Part shown: positions 1 to 7,636 of the stretch, one piece after another | Layout: the number at the start of each line of letters is the position of its first letter | Position numbering within the stretch: the first letter of the stretch is position 1 | NCBI GenBank assembly: GCA_946414075.1 | Contig: CAMKNA010000022.1 | Span: forward strand, 1 to 39,627 | Direction of reading: 5' to 3' | Origin: an uncultured Fibrobacter sp. | GTDB lineage: Bacteria; Fibrobacterota; Fibrobacteria; Fibrobacterales; Fibrobacteraceae | Length of the DNA stretch: 39,627 nt | Notes under the pieces: generated by a model | What the model was told of the DNA's origin: nothing | What the model saw: only the letters and a program-made list of their open reading frames with translations | The model's database searches: none | Made by a program: the position numbers and the translations under genes

Positions 1-563
1 ATTCACCGCTCTACCCGCACGAAGGCTACACCACCTGGTCGTGGGAACAGACCCGCGACTACTGGAAAAAGCGCGGCGTCCCCACCGAAAAGATGGTCTT
101 CGGAATCCCCTCGTTCGGATTTGAATTCAAGGGCGCAACGGGCCCCGGCACCGATTTTACCAAGGGAACGGCAAAGCAGGTCCCGTACAAGGACATTGTC
201 GCGAACCCCGAATGGGAATTCTTTTTCGACAGCGTCTCCGTGTCACCTTACGGCGTCTCTTCAACCGGATACGTCACCTTCGAAGACCCGCATTCTTCTG
301 CAGTCAAGAGCCGTTGGGTCAAGGAAAACGGCTATGCAGGCATCATGGTCTGGGAAGTCTCGCACGACTATATCGAAGGCACCGGCAACCCGATTCTCGA
401 CAGCATCGCCATCGCTCTGCAAGACGCGAACGCCGCCATCAGGCCTCACTACGGCAATGCTATGAGCAATGACAGGCGCAAAAACCGCGCCACCGACCTG
501 AAGGGGCGTAATGTTCCCCCAAAAGCCGCACGCGGGGCATATTATCCGGTAAACGGGAAATAA
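1..563 (+). CDS. Secreted GH18 glycosidase (chitinase-like), 3' part only
   Basis: The reading frame is open from the window edge (codons start at base 3) to the stop at 561-563, so only the C-terminal part, about 186 residues, is present. It shows late GH18 barrel features: a 'KMVFGIPSFGFEF' strand like the conserved K-x-x-x-G-x-P-x-Y/F-G segment, then 'YVTFEDPHS...K..WV' and 'GYAGIMVWEVSHD', the usual last barrel strand with its substrate-stacking Trp. The catalytic DxxDxDxE motif would lie upstream of the window. GH18 enzymes hydrolyse chitin or related N-acetylglucosamine polymers. After the barrel comes a short Arg/Lys-rich tail ending in the motif TDLKGRNVPxKAAxGAYYP, which is repeated at the end of the next gene. 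That tail resembles a sorting signal of secreted proteins (inference). Substrate cannot be judged from this fragment. Confidence 0.8.
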   Translation, partial: SPLYPHEGYTTWSWEQTRDYWKKRGVPTEKMVFGIPSFGFEFKGATGPGTDFTKGTAKQVPYKDIVANPEWEFFFDSVSVSPYGVSSTGYVTFEDPHSSAVKSRWVKENGYAGIMVWEVSHDYIEGTGNPILDSIAIALQDANAAIRPHYGNAMSNDRRKNRATDLKGRNVPPKAARGAYYPVNGK

Positions 564-578
564 GTTCATATTTTTTAC

Positions 579-607
579 TTGACTCAAGCCATTCAACACG
601 ATAGATT
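579..607 (+). promoter_or_regulatory. Candidate promoter of the DUF4832-like gene
   Basis: TTGACT at 579-584 and TAGATT at 602-607 are separated by 17 bp. The -10 hexamer continues as TAGATTTA, close to the TAnnTTTG box seen elsewhere in the window. It lies about 30 bp before the ATG at 640. This suggests the gene is transcribed on its own as well as, or instead of, from the GH18 gene. Confidence 0.5.
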
Positions 608-639
608 TAGAGTAACGGGTATTCCCGACAGGAGTGTGT

Positions 640-2163
640 ATGGTGAAAAACTTGATAATCGCAGGTAGCGCGGTTGCCTTTTTGGTAACTGCATCATTCG
701 CGGCGGACCGTTCCGTTGCCCTCAACAAGGAAATCGAATCGCTCGAACCCATGAAGGGCATCGTGTTCTGGCCCGACCAGGCAAAAGACCAGAAGGATCT
801 TCAAAAATCCATTTCGCTCGAATTCTCGTACTGCCTCCCCTGCGCCGTGGTGAAGGGCAAGACCGACGACAAGATTGACTACGACTGGAGCAGCTTCGAG
901 AAAATGCTCGACGATATCGCGAGCCGCGGGCACCAGGCCATCGTGCGGTTCCGCATCGAGTACCCGAGCGCAACCATCGAAAACGCATCGGGCTGCACCG
1001 AGAAGGTAAAGGGCGCCACCGCAGTCCCCAACTACATCAAGGCGAACAAGTCCTACACCGAGACGTATTCCGAAGACCCGGGCGGCGACGGCCCCACCTA
1101 CTATGCCGACTGGAGCAACAAGGAACTCCTGTGGTTCTACAAGCAGTTCTACACCGACTTTGCCGCGAAATACGACAACGACCCGCGTATCGCATTCGTG
1201 CAGGCGGGTTTCGGGCACTGGGGCGAATATCATATCTACGGCACCAAGCTAAACTTTGGAGTCAACTTCGCCACCAAGGATTACCAGGCCGAATTCCTGA
1301 CGCATCTTGATAGTTTGTTCAAAGAGACCCCGTGGAGCATCTCCATCGATGCCGCAGACAACAGCTACACGCCGGTCGCGGGCAACAAGACCTTGCTCGC
1401 ACTGAATTTCGGGCTCTTTGACGACTCATTTATGCACGCGGAACACGATATTTCGCAGGGCAACGGCGACAACGAGCGGAACTGGCGCGACCTGGGCTCA
1501 GACCGCTGGAAAACCGCCCCCGGCGGAGGCGAAGTCAGTTACTACACCGAAAAGGACCAGCGCGAGTTCCTGAACCCGGCAGGCCTTTACGGAGTCACCT
1601 GGGAAGATGCCGCCGCCAAATACCACATGACGTACGTGATAGGCAACGACGCGCCCGAAGGCAGCTACGCCACCAAGGAACGCGTGTACGAGGCCAGTTC
1701 CTATGCAGGCTACAAGTTCGAAATCACGGGCTATGCGGTCAACAAAGTTTCGGCCGCCGTGCGCGTAAAGAACATCGGTATCGCACCGCTTTACCACAAC
1801 GCCTACGTGACCGTGAACGGCGTGCGCAGCGATAAATCTCTCAAGGGACTCTTGCCCGGCAAAGAAGCAACCTTTACTGTCGCGAGTCTCCAAATCGGCG
1901 ATAGCGAATCCCCCGAAGTTTCCATTACCAGCGACAAGCTTTTGAAAGGCGCTACTATTCCCTACAAGGCAAACCTCAGCGCCAGCGCCGAAGTCATCAC
2001 GGGCCTGCTAGACGAAAACGGAACCACAGCTATCGCGGGCAAGTACATTCTAAACAGCGGCAGTATCGGCAATGTTCGTGCCAGCAAAATGACCGATCTC
2101 AAGGGCCGCAATGTTCCGGGAAAAGCCGCCAAAGGCGCCTACTATCCCATTTTAAAGCGCTAG
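640..2163 (+). CDS. Secreted DUF4832-like protein (TIM-barrel plus beta-sandwich)
   Basis: A 507-residue protein. I chose the ATG at 640 because GGAG at 631-634 sits 5 bp upstream; the in-frame GTG at 634 overlaps that site. A signal peptide is clear (basic start, hydrophobic core, cleavage probably after ASFA near residue 21). The body resembles DUF4832 proteins: a barrel-like N-terminal part with 'KGIVFWPDQ', 'VRFRIEYPS' and 'VQAGFGHWGEYH', then a C-terminal sandwich with the 'NIGIAPLYHNAYVTV' signature. Proteins of this type are often near carbohydrate-active enzymes, but I know of no established reaction. Its last residues repeat the TDLKGRNVPxKAAxGAYYP motif of the GH18 gene before it, so both probably follow the same export route (inference). 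Confidence 0.65.
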   Translation: MVKNLIIAGSAVAFLVTASFAADRSVALNKEIESLEPMKGIVFWPDQAKDQKDLQKSISLEFSYCLPCAVVKGKTDDKIDYDWSSFEKMLDDIASRGHQAIVRFRIEYPSATIENASGCTEKVKGATAVPNYIKANKSYTETYSEDPGGDGPTYYADWSNKELLWFYKQFYTDFAAKYDNDPRIAFVQAGFGHWGEYHIYGTKLNFGVNFATKDYQAEFLTHLDSLFKETPWSISIDAADNSYTPVAGNKTLLALNFGLFDDSFMHAEHDISQGNGDNERNWRDLGSDRWKTAPGGGEVSYYTEKDQREFLNPAGLYGVTWEDAAAKYHMTYVIGNDAPEGSYATKERVYEASSYAGYKFEITGYAVNKVSAAVRVKNIGIAPLYHNAYVTVNGVRSDKSLKGLLPGKEATFTVASLQIGDSESPEVSITSDKLLKGATIPYKANLSASAEVITGLLDENGTTAIAGKYILNSGSIGNVRASKMTDLKGRNVPGKAAKGAYYPILKR

Positions 2164-2395
2164 GCTCTGTCGGGTTATTCTGTACAGGCGCCCTCGGCTA
2201 GCAAACTTTTGAGGTTTCGTAAGCCCCTTCCAGGCTGTTTATTCGCTGCAGAACCGTAGTTTTTTGGCTATCCGGCTCGCCCTGACCGTCGCAGCAAGTT
2301 CACAGCAGTACAATCTGGCCCAGCAGAGCCATTCGGCCATTTTCGCAGCAAAACCGCAGTTTTCGGGAAAAAGTATAGTCTAGCCCGACAGAGCC
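2163..2395. repeat. Degenerate 23-bp repeats, three copies
   Basis: Three related 23-bp elements end in a GACAGAGCC or AGCAGAGCC core. Two are direct (about 2311-2333 and 2373-2395) and one is inverted (2163-2185). The outer pair shares a perfect 12-bp inverted core, GGCTCTGTCGGG at 2163-2174 against CCCGACAGAGCC at 2384-2395. A second pair of related words, GCAGAACCGTAGTTTT and GCAAAACCGCAGTTTT, lies between them. They look like decayed copies of one intergenic element, of unknown type. Confidence 0.55.
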
Positions 2396-2429
2396 ACCTG
2401 CGTTAATATACAAATGTTCACTATAAAGT

Positions 2430-2460
2430 GGCCGGACCTGGTGGTCCGGTCGTTCTTTTT
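2430..2460 (+). terminator. Rho-independent terminator upstream of the dcw operon
   Basis: CCGGACC at 2432-2438 and GGTCCGG at 2443-2449 form a perfect 7-bp stem around a TGGT loop, extended by G-U and G-C pairs. TTCTTTTT follows at 2453-2460. It probably insulates the dcw operon from transcription coming from the upstream gene. Confidence 0.65.
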
Positions 2461-2493
2461 GGGGTGGATTTTGTAAGAATTCCATAATTTTTG

Positions 2494-2523
2494 TTGCCGA
2501 AGTGGTAGAAAGTGGTATATTTG
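2494..2523 (+). promoter_or_regulatory. dcw operon promoter (mraZ promoter)
   Basis: TTGCCG at 2494-2499 and TATATT at 2516-2521 are separated by 16 bp. The second box reads TATATTTG in full, matching the Bacteroidota -7 consensus TAnnTTTG. The predicted transcript start is near 2528, about 30 bp before the chosen mraZ ATG. Confidence 0.6.
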
Positions 2524-2538
2524 TATTGTGTTGTGGTA
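2500..2538 (+). promoter_or_regulatory. Tandem MraZ-box operator
   Basis: AAGTGGTA occurs at 2500-2507 and again at 2510-2517, exactly one 10-bp period apart. A third GTGGTA follows at 2533-2538, and a degenerate GTATTG fills the expected place at 2523-2528. MraZ is known to bind short G-T-G repeats with about 10-bp spacing in front of its own gene. Here the boxes lie between and over the promoter elements, which fits autorepression of the operon. Confidence 0.6.
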
Positions 2539-2557
2539 AAATGTGTCAAAAACTAGT

Positions 2558-3034
2558 ATGAACTTAACGTCTTTCATAGGTCAAGCCAAAACGGCTATCG
2601 ATGGAAAGGGAAGGTCCTCCTTCCCAAGGGAATTCCGTCGTCAGCTTACGGCTTCCGAAGGGGATGAGTTGGTGGTCACCCGTGGCCCAGATCAGACTCT
2701 CCGGTTGTTTACCTTGTCCGAATACGAGAAGTTCATGGCGGACCTGGACTCGAGGTCCGACCGCCGTCAAGCCGACCTAGTTCGGAGAGGTCTCTGCCCC
2801 ACAGTTGTGGAGTTGGATGGCCAGAACCGCATTTTACTTCCAAAAATTTTGTTGGAGTATGCTGGTCTTAAGGGTGAAGTCCTTTACGTACAAGCTAGCG
2901 GTAAAACTCTCGAACTGTGGAATCCTGAACGCTTCAACGCCAAGTATGGTCTGCAATCAGACGATGCTATTGCCGCATTCGACGCTGCGTTCTACGGAGA
3001 AGGTTTGACGGAGGGTGGTAATGACAAGCGTTGA
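2558..3034 (+). CDS. mraZ: Transcriptional regulator MraZ
   Basis: 158 residues from the ATG at 2558; an in-frame GTG at 2543 would add five residues and neither start has a clear ribosome site. MraZ is a ring-forming DNA-binding protein with two AbrB-like SpoVT folds that represses the dcw operon through repeats at its own promoter. The first fold is visible as 'AIDGKGRSSFPREFR', the second as 'VVELDGQNRILLPKILLEYAGL', each with the typical D-x-x-x-R-x-x-x-P pattern. It is the first gene of the operon and overlaps rsmH by 14 bp. The MraZ boxes immediately upstream support self-control. Confidence 0.93.
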   Translation: MNLTSFIGQAKTAIDGKGRSSFPREFRRQLTASEGDELVVTRGPDQTLRLFTLSEYEKFMADLDSRSDRRQADLVRRGLCPTVVELDGQNRILLPKILLEYAGLKGEVLYVQASGKTLELWNPERFNAKYGLQSDDAIAAFDAAFYGEGLTEGGNDKR

Positions 3035-4004
3035 CCTCCGCCAATCAAAAATACAGACAAATGAATTAGGGTTTTATCATGACCCGGTGATGCTGGCGGA
3101 ATGCCTGGAAGGACTCGCCATCAAAGCGGATGGAACCTATGTGGATTGCACCCTGGGCGGTGGCGGACATTCCTACGCAATTGCATGTCGCTTGAATGAA
3201 CAGGGAACCCTCCATGCCTTTGACCGGGATGAAGATGCTGTTGCCTTTGCCACGAAACGGCTTACGGGTGTAAAGTGCAAGTTTATTGTACATCCTGTGC
3301 GGTTCGGTATGATAGGGGCCGAGATAGAAGCGGGCTCTTTGGACGGTGTCCTTTATGACCTTGGGATCAGCAGCCACCAGGTGGACGATTCCGCCCGGGG
3401 CTTTACCTTCGTAGGGCACAATCCGCTGGACTTGCGCATGGACCGCCGCGAAGGCGTTTCTGCCCAGGAATGGCTTTTCAAGGTGGGTGTCGACGACCTG
3501 GCTCAGGCCCTTCATAAGAATGCCGATATGGATAGGGCTTTCAAGTTGGCTACCCGCATGGTGGAAATGGCCGCTGCGGTTAAGGCCGAGGGTCGCGAGA
3601 TTTTGCCGGACGATGTGAAGGCAATTGTGGAATCGGTGTTCCCCGACAAGCGTCGCGAAGTGAATGGACTTTTGGCTCGGGTGTTCCAGGCTATCCGTAT
3701 GGAAGTGAACGGCGAGCTGAAGGAAATCGAGGATAGCCTGCGTTCTGCCGTAGACTGCCTGAAGGTGGGTGGTCGTCTGGTGGTGATGAGTTACCACTCG
3801 GTAGAGGACCGCTGCGTGAAGGAAACGGCCGCTGAGTTCGAGAAGGCCTGTATTTGTCCAGAGAACTTACCTGTGTGCGTGTGCGGCGGCAATCACCAGC
3901 GTTTGAAGAAGGTGAATCGGAAGCCGATTCTACCCAGTGACGAAGAAATTGCAAGGAACAGCAGGGCGCGCTCTGCGAAGTTGAGAATTTACGAGAGGGT
4001 ATGA
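3021..4004 (+). CDS. rsmH: 16S rRNA (cytosine-1402-N4)-methyltransferase RsmH
   Basis: 327 residues from the ATG at 3021, with a GAGGGTGG site just upstream. RsmH methylates N4 of C1402 in the ribosomal P site using S-adenosylmethionine. The SAM-binding motif is 'VDCTLGGGGHS'; the family signatures 'YDLGISSHQVDD', 'RGFTF', 'PLDLRMD' and 'VMSYHSVEDRCVK' are all present, and the length is normal (about 310-330). It is the usual second gene of dcw clusters; its stop overlaps the ftsL start by 4 bp, so the two are probably translationally coupled. Confidence 0.96.
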   Translation: MTSVDLRQSKIQTNELGFYHDPVMLAECLEGLAIKADGTYVDCTLGGGGHSYAIACRLNEQGTLHAFDRDEDAVAFATKRLTGVKCKFIVHPVRFGMIGAEIEAGSLDGVLYDLGISSHQVDDSARGFTFVGHNPLDLRMDRREGVSAQEWLFKVGVDDLAQALHKNADMDRAFKLATRMVEMAAAVKAEGREILPDDVKAIVESVFPDKRREVNGLLARVFQAIRMEVNGELKEIEDSLRSAVDCLKVGGRLVVMSYHSVEDRCVKETAAEFEKACICPENLPVCVCGGNHQRLKKVNRKPILPSDEEIARNSRARSAKLRIYERV

Positions 4005-4315
4005 GCGGTACTGAGAAATTCAAGGTGGCGGCAACCAATAGGTCGATTTTCATAATCGTCTTTTGCGTTGTGCTCTTGGGAGCGCTGCTCCTGATGCTGC
4101 CACTGTACCTGCAGAACCGCTTGAATAGCCTGTACGGACAGTCCCGCAAGTTGGAAACCCAGGTGACCTTCTTGCAACGGGATGCCCTTTTGCTGGAACT
4201 GAAAATCAACCAGATGTCTTCACTAGAGTACTTGTCTGACTTTGCCGTGAATGCTGGCCTTGGTCTGAACGAAGTGCCGCAGAAGATTATGGTTCTGGAG
4301 GGTAGCCATGAATAG
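4001..4315 (+). CDS. ftsL: Cell division protein FtsL-like
   Basis: 104 residues with one membrane segment at about 15-37, then a heptad-like helical stretch (LNSLYGQSRKLETQV...) that should form a coiled coil outside the membrane. This is the architecture of FtsL, which joins FtsB and FtsQ to activate the septal synthase FtsWI. Sequence conservation in FtsL is low, so the call rests on size, topology and position between rsmH and the septal PBP gene. It overlaps ftsI by 8 bp. Confidence 0.8.
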   Translation: MSGTEKFKVAATNRSIFIIVFCVVLLGALLLMLPLYLQNRLNSLYGQSRKLETQVTFLQRDALLLELKINQMSSLEYLSDFAVNAGLGLNEVPQKIMVLEGSHE

Positions 4316-6209
4316 ATTCCCTCTTGAGCCTCTTGGATTCTTGAAATGGATTGTGCTCTCCCTGGTGGTGGTGCTGACCTTGCAGACTTTCAATATCCAG
4401 GTGTTGAACCGGGAAGTGTACCAGAAGAAGACCATGAGCCTGGTGACCCGTTCCAAGAATATCTACGCCGAACGGGGCCAGATTATGGATCGTAATGGCG
4501 TGGTGTTGGCGGACAATTTCAGGGATACAGCCAACAAGGCGTTGGACTACAGCCGTATTTTCTTGCAGGGAAAGCTTGCTTCTCAGGTGATTGGAAAGCT
4601 TGATTTCAACGGCCACGGGGTCATGGGGGTGGAAAGGGTCTTTGATGAACGCCTAAGCGGGAATGAAGGATTCCGCGTGAGTGTGCAGGATGCCCACCGT
4701 CGTGAAGTGTATTCCCGTTCCGAAAATGTGGCGGAGGCCATTCCGGGTAAGAACCTGGTGTTGACCATCGACAAGAACATGCAGGAAATCGTGGAAAAAT
4801 CCTTGAAGGATGGCGTGACGGAATATAACGCCGCTAGCGCTTCTGCTGTGGTGGTGGATCCCTATACGGGCGAAATTTTGGCCATGGCCAGCTATCCCAC
4901 ATTTGATCCGAATTCTAAAACCCAGGGCATCGGGCGAGTAGCCAAGAACGAAATTGTCTCCATGTCCTACGAACCGGGCTCCACCTTCAAGGTGATTACT
5001 GCCGCTGCCGCCATCGAGAACAATGTGGTGGATCCGGAAAGGGTGTTCCCCAATGAGGGTAAAAGCTGGAGTTGGAATCCCCGCTCAAAGCCCATTCGCG
5101 ATACCCATGTGTACGGCGATATGGATATGTCCGAGGCCATGGTGCAGTCCTCCAATATCGTATTTGCAAAGATTGCAAACGAGGTGGGGGCCGACAGGCT
5201 TTACCGTATGGCCCGGAACTTTGGCCTGGGCATGAAAACTTCGGAGAATTTCTATGGCGAAGAATCGGGCAAGCTTTACCAGCCCTACGAACTGACCCGC
5301 GACGACCGCACCCTGAAAACCATGGGCTTTGGCCATGCAGTGATGGTGACTCCCATGCAGATGGTGATGGTGTATTCCACCATAGCCAATGGCGGCAAGC
5401 TGATGGAACCCATGATCGTGAAGGAGTGGAGGGATGCTAACGGCGAAGTGGTGGAAAAAAATGAGCCGGTGGAAGTACGCCGCGTGATTTCGGAAGTAAC
5501 TGCTGGAAAGATTCGCGGTATGTTGAACCGAGTGGTGAACGACGGTACGGCAAAGTTGGTGATGAGCAAGAAAATTCCCGATGTGATTTTTGGTGGTAAG
5601 ACGGGTACGGCCGAGAAGTTCAATCAGAAAACCGGCGAGTACGATTACAATTCTCAGGTTGCATCTTTCATAGGCATGGCTCCCGTGGAGAATGCTCGCT
5701 ATGTGTGCCTGGTGCTGGTGGATGATCCCAATGCAGACAAGGGCCATGGCCATGCGGGCGGTGTGACGGCGGGGCCCATCTTCCGCAAGATTATGGAAGG
5801 GATTTACTACCATCCGGAACTTTCTCCGTTGACTCACAAACTGGCGAGAGTCCAGGCCACAAACAACTGCGATGTGGACTTTATGGGGATGACGGTAGGA
5901 GCTGCAAAGAGAATGGCTGCGGATAGGGGTTGCCCTGTGAGTTTCAATGGCGAAGGTCCCCGTGTGGTTTCCCAGCGTAGCGATGTGCTGGATTCATTTG
6001 GCGTGGTGCTGAACCTGGGCGAGACATCGGCGAGCAAGATGCCCAACCTGGTGGGGCTTTCGCTGAAGGAGGCCCTGGAGGTGATGGGGAGCATTCGCAT
6101 GAATGTGGAGTTTGAAGGCAAGGGTAGGGTTGCTTCCCAGTTCCCCAAGGCCGAAACGGAACTATCAAAAGGTGCCACTTGCAAGCTGACACTGAAGGAG
6201 AAGGGCTGA
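4308..6209 (+). CDS. ftsI: Septal class B penicillin-binding protein with two PASTA domains
   Basis: 633 residues. An N-terminal membrane helix (about 12-30) is followed by a short pedestal ('ERGQIMDRNGVVLADN' at about 55-70) and the transpeptidase domain. The active-site motifs are S225-T-F-K228 (SxxK), S281-S-N283 (SxN) and K431-T-G433 (KTG). Two PASTA-like domains follow: a degenerate one at about 522-570 and a clear one at about 577-632 ('MPNLVGLSLKEAL'). It cross-links peptidoglycan at the septum with its partner FtsW. The pedestal is odd: only about 30 residues separate the DRxGxxLA motif from the QVIG motif, where E. coli FtsI has about 95, so a large part of that subdomain is missing. 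A PASTA tail recalls SpoVD/PBP2x-type enzymes. ftsI overlaps murE by one base. Confidence 0.93.
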   Translation: MNRFPLEPLGFLKWIVLSLVVVLTLQTFNIQVLNREVYQKKTMSLVTRSKNIYAERGQIMDRNGVVLADNFRDTANKALDYSRIFLQGKLASQVIGKLDFNGHGVMGVERVFDERLSGNEGFRVSVQDAHRREVYSRSENVAEAIPGKNLVLTIDKNMQEIVEKSLKDGVTEYNAASASAVVVDPYTGEILAMASYPTFDPNSKTQGIGRVAKNEIVSMSYEPGSTFKVITAAAAIENNVVDPERVFPNEGKSWSWNPRSKPIRDTHVYGDMDMSEAMVQSSNIVFAKIANEVGADRLYRMARNFGLGMKTSENFYGEESGKLYQPYELTRDDRTLKTMGFGHAVMVTPMQMVMVYSTIANGGKLMEPMIVKEWRDANGEVVEKNEPVEVRRVISEVTAGKIRGMLNRVVNDGTAKLVMSKKIPDVIFGGKTGTAEKFNQKTGEYDYNSQVASFIGMAPVENARYVCLVLVDDPNADKGHGHAGGVTAGPIFRKIMEGIYYHPELSPLTHKLARVQATNNCDVDFMGMTVGAAKRMAADRGCPVSFNGEGPRVVSQRSDVLDSFGVVLNLGETSASKMPNLVGLSLKEALEVMGSIRMNVEFEGKGRVASQFPKAETELSKGATCKLTLKEKG

Positions 6210-7636
6210 TGATTTCAGAAGGATTGATGCAGAACCTTCATGTGACTGGACTTTGCGACGATTCCCGTAGGGTGAAACCGGGGAACCTGTTCTTCTCCAT
6301 GCCTACGGAGGGTGCCGAAGAATTTGCCCAAAAGGCTCTTGATGCGGGCGCGGTGGCCGTGGTGGCGGAAACCCCGGCGCCTGAAAAGTTGACAGCCAAG
6401 TGGATTCAGGTGACGGATGTGCGCAAGGCCCGTCTGGAAGCGGCGAAGATTTTCTACAAGGACCCCTTCGGTAAGCTTACGGCCCACGCGGTGACGGGTA
6501 CCAACGGTAAGACCACCAGCGCCTTCTTGATGGACGCCATGCTCAGCGCCGCAGGCCACAAGGTGGCCCTTCTCGGGACTATCAAGAACAAGATTGGGGA
6601 CAAGTCCGTGCAAGCAACCCTTACGACGCCTGGACTTTTGGACCTGTATGCCTTTGCCGCTTCTGCCGTGGAAGCGGGTTGTACTGATTTGGTGATGGAG
6701 GCTTCTTCCCATTCGCTCTACCAGGGACGCATGGCGGGTGTGCTTTACAAGAGTGCGCTCTTTAGCAACCTGACCCAGGACCATCTGGATTTCCACAAGA
6801 CCATGGATGCCTATTTCGAGGCAAAAAAGCTTTTGTTTACCCGCTACCTGGCTAAGGACGGGGTTGCGGTCATTAATGTAGATGATTCCTACGGAAAGAA
6901 ACTATACGATTCCCTGACCGAGATTGAAGCGGGCCGCAAGGTGGCTGTCTCGCGTCTCGGAATCGTTAGCGCTAATGTGAAGCCCGAAGGTCCGGTGGAG
7001 AATACCGAAGATGGGTTGAAAATGCTGCTGCCCGCTATTAGTGGAGTGCGTTTCGAGACTCCGCTTTGCGGAGACTTCAATGTGGATAACGTGATGCTGG
7101 TGCTTTCTTGGGCAAAGACCGTCGGTGTGCCGGAGACTGCCATGCGCAAGGCTCTGGCCGATATCCGCGTGCCGGGCCGCTTTGAAAAGGTCTGGAATAA
7201 AAACGGTCGTCATGTGATTGTGGACTATGCCCACACTCCCGACGCGTTAGAGCGTGTGCTCTCTACCGCCCGCAGCCTTTGCAGGGGCAAGCTCTCTTGC
7301 GTGTTCGGCTGCGGTGGCGACCGGGATAAGACCAAACGCCCCATTATGGGAGGCATTGCAGAAAGGCTTTCGGACAAAGCCTGGCTCACGTCGGACAATC
7401 CCCGTACCGAAAACCCCACGGACATTATCAACGATGTTCGCGCCGGCATGAAGACGGACAAGTTTAGTGTGGTGGAGAACCGGGAAGAGGCCATCTACAA
7501 GGCTTGTGCGGAACTTAAGGATGGTGACTGGCTCGTGATTGCGGGCAAGGGCCATGAAGACTACCAGATTATCGGCAAGACGAAACATCATTTTGACGAT
7601 AGGGAAATTGCAGTGAAGGCTATGGAAAAATGCTGA
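6209..7636 (+). CDS. murE: UDP-MurNAc-tripeptide synthetase MurE, meso-DAP type
   Basis: 475 residues from the ATG at 6209, which shares a base with the ftsI stop and has AAGGAGAAGG upstream. MurE adds the third stem-peptide residue to UDP-MurNAc-L-Ala-D-Glu in the cytoplasm. The P-loop is GTNGKTTS at 97-104; the C-terminal ligase domain carries 'VDYAHTPDALE', 'GCGGDRDKTKRPIM' and D396-N-P-R399. The DNPR tetrad is the mark of enzymes that use meso-diaminopimelate rather than lysine, so the cell wall is predicted to be of the DAP type. It overlaps murF by 7 bp. Confidence 0.95.
   Translation: MISEGLMQNLHVTGLCDDSRRVKPGNLFFSMPTEGAEEFAQKALDAGAVAVVAETPAPEKLTAKWIQVTDVRKARLEAAKIFYKDPFGKLTAHAVTGTNGKTTSAFLMDAMLSAAGHKVALLGTIKNKIGDKSVQATLTTPGLLDLYAFAASAVEAGCTDLVMEASSHSLYQGRMAGVLYKSALFSNLTQDHLDFHKTMDAYFEAKKLLFTRYLAKDGVAVINVDDSYGKKLYDSLTEIEAGRKVAVSRLGIVSANVKPEGPVENTEDGLKMLLPAISGVRFETPLCGDFNVDNVMLVLSWAKTVGVPETAMRKALADIRVPGRFEKVWNKNGRHVIVDYAHTPDALERVLSTARSLCRGKLSCVFGCGGDRDKTKRPIMGGIAERLSDKAWLTSDNPRTENPTDIINDVRAGMKTDKFSVVENREEAIYKACAELKDGDWLVIAGKGHEDYQIIGKTKHHFDDREIAVKAMEKC

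Larger units (their letters stand above)
2164..2557. other. Gene-free stretch between the DUF4832-like gene and mraZ
   Basis: No credible gene is visible here. The stretch holds the degenerate repeats (2163-2395), a hairpin terminator (2430-2460), and the mraZ promoter with its MraZ boxes (2494-2538). Short open frames on the minus strand across it have no start signal and no recognisable product. Confidence 0.7.

Noticed and set aside
2300..2577. Small minus-strand frames between the DUF4832-like gene and mraZ
   Set aside because: They cross the repeats, terminator and mraZ promoter and lack start signals.
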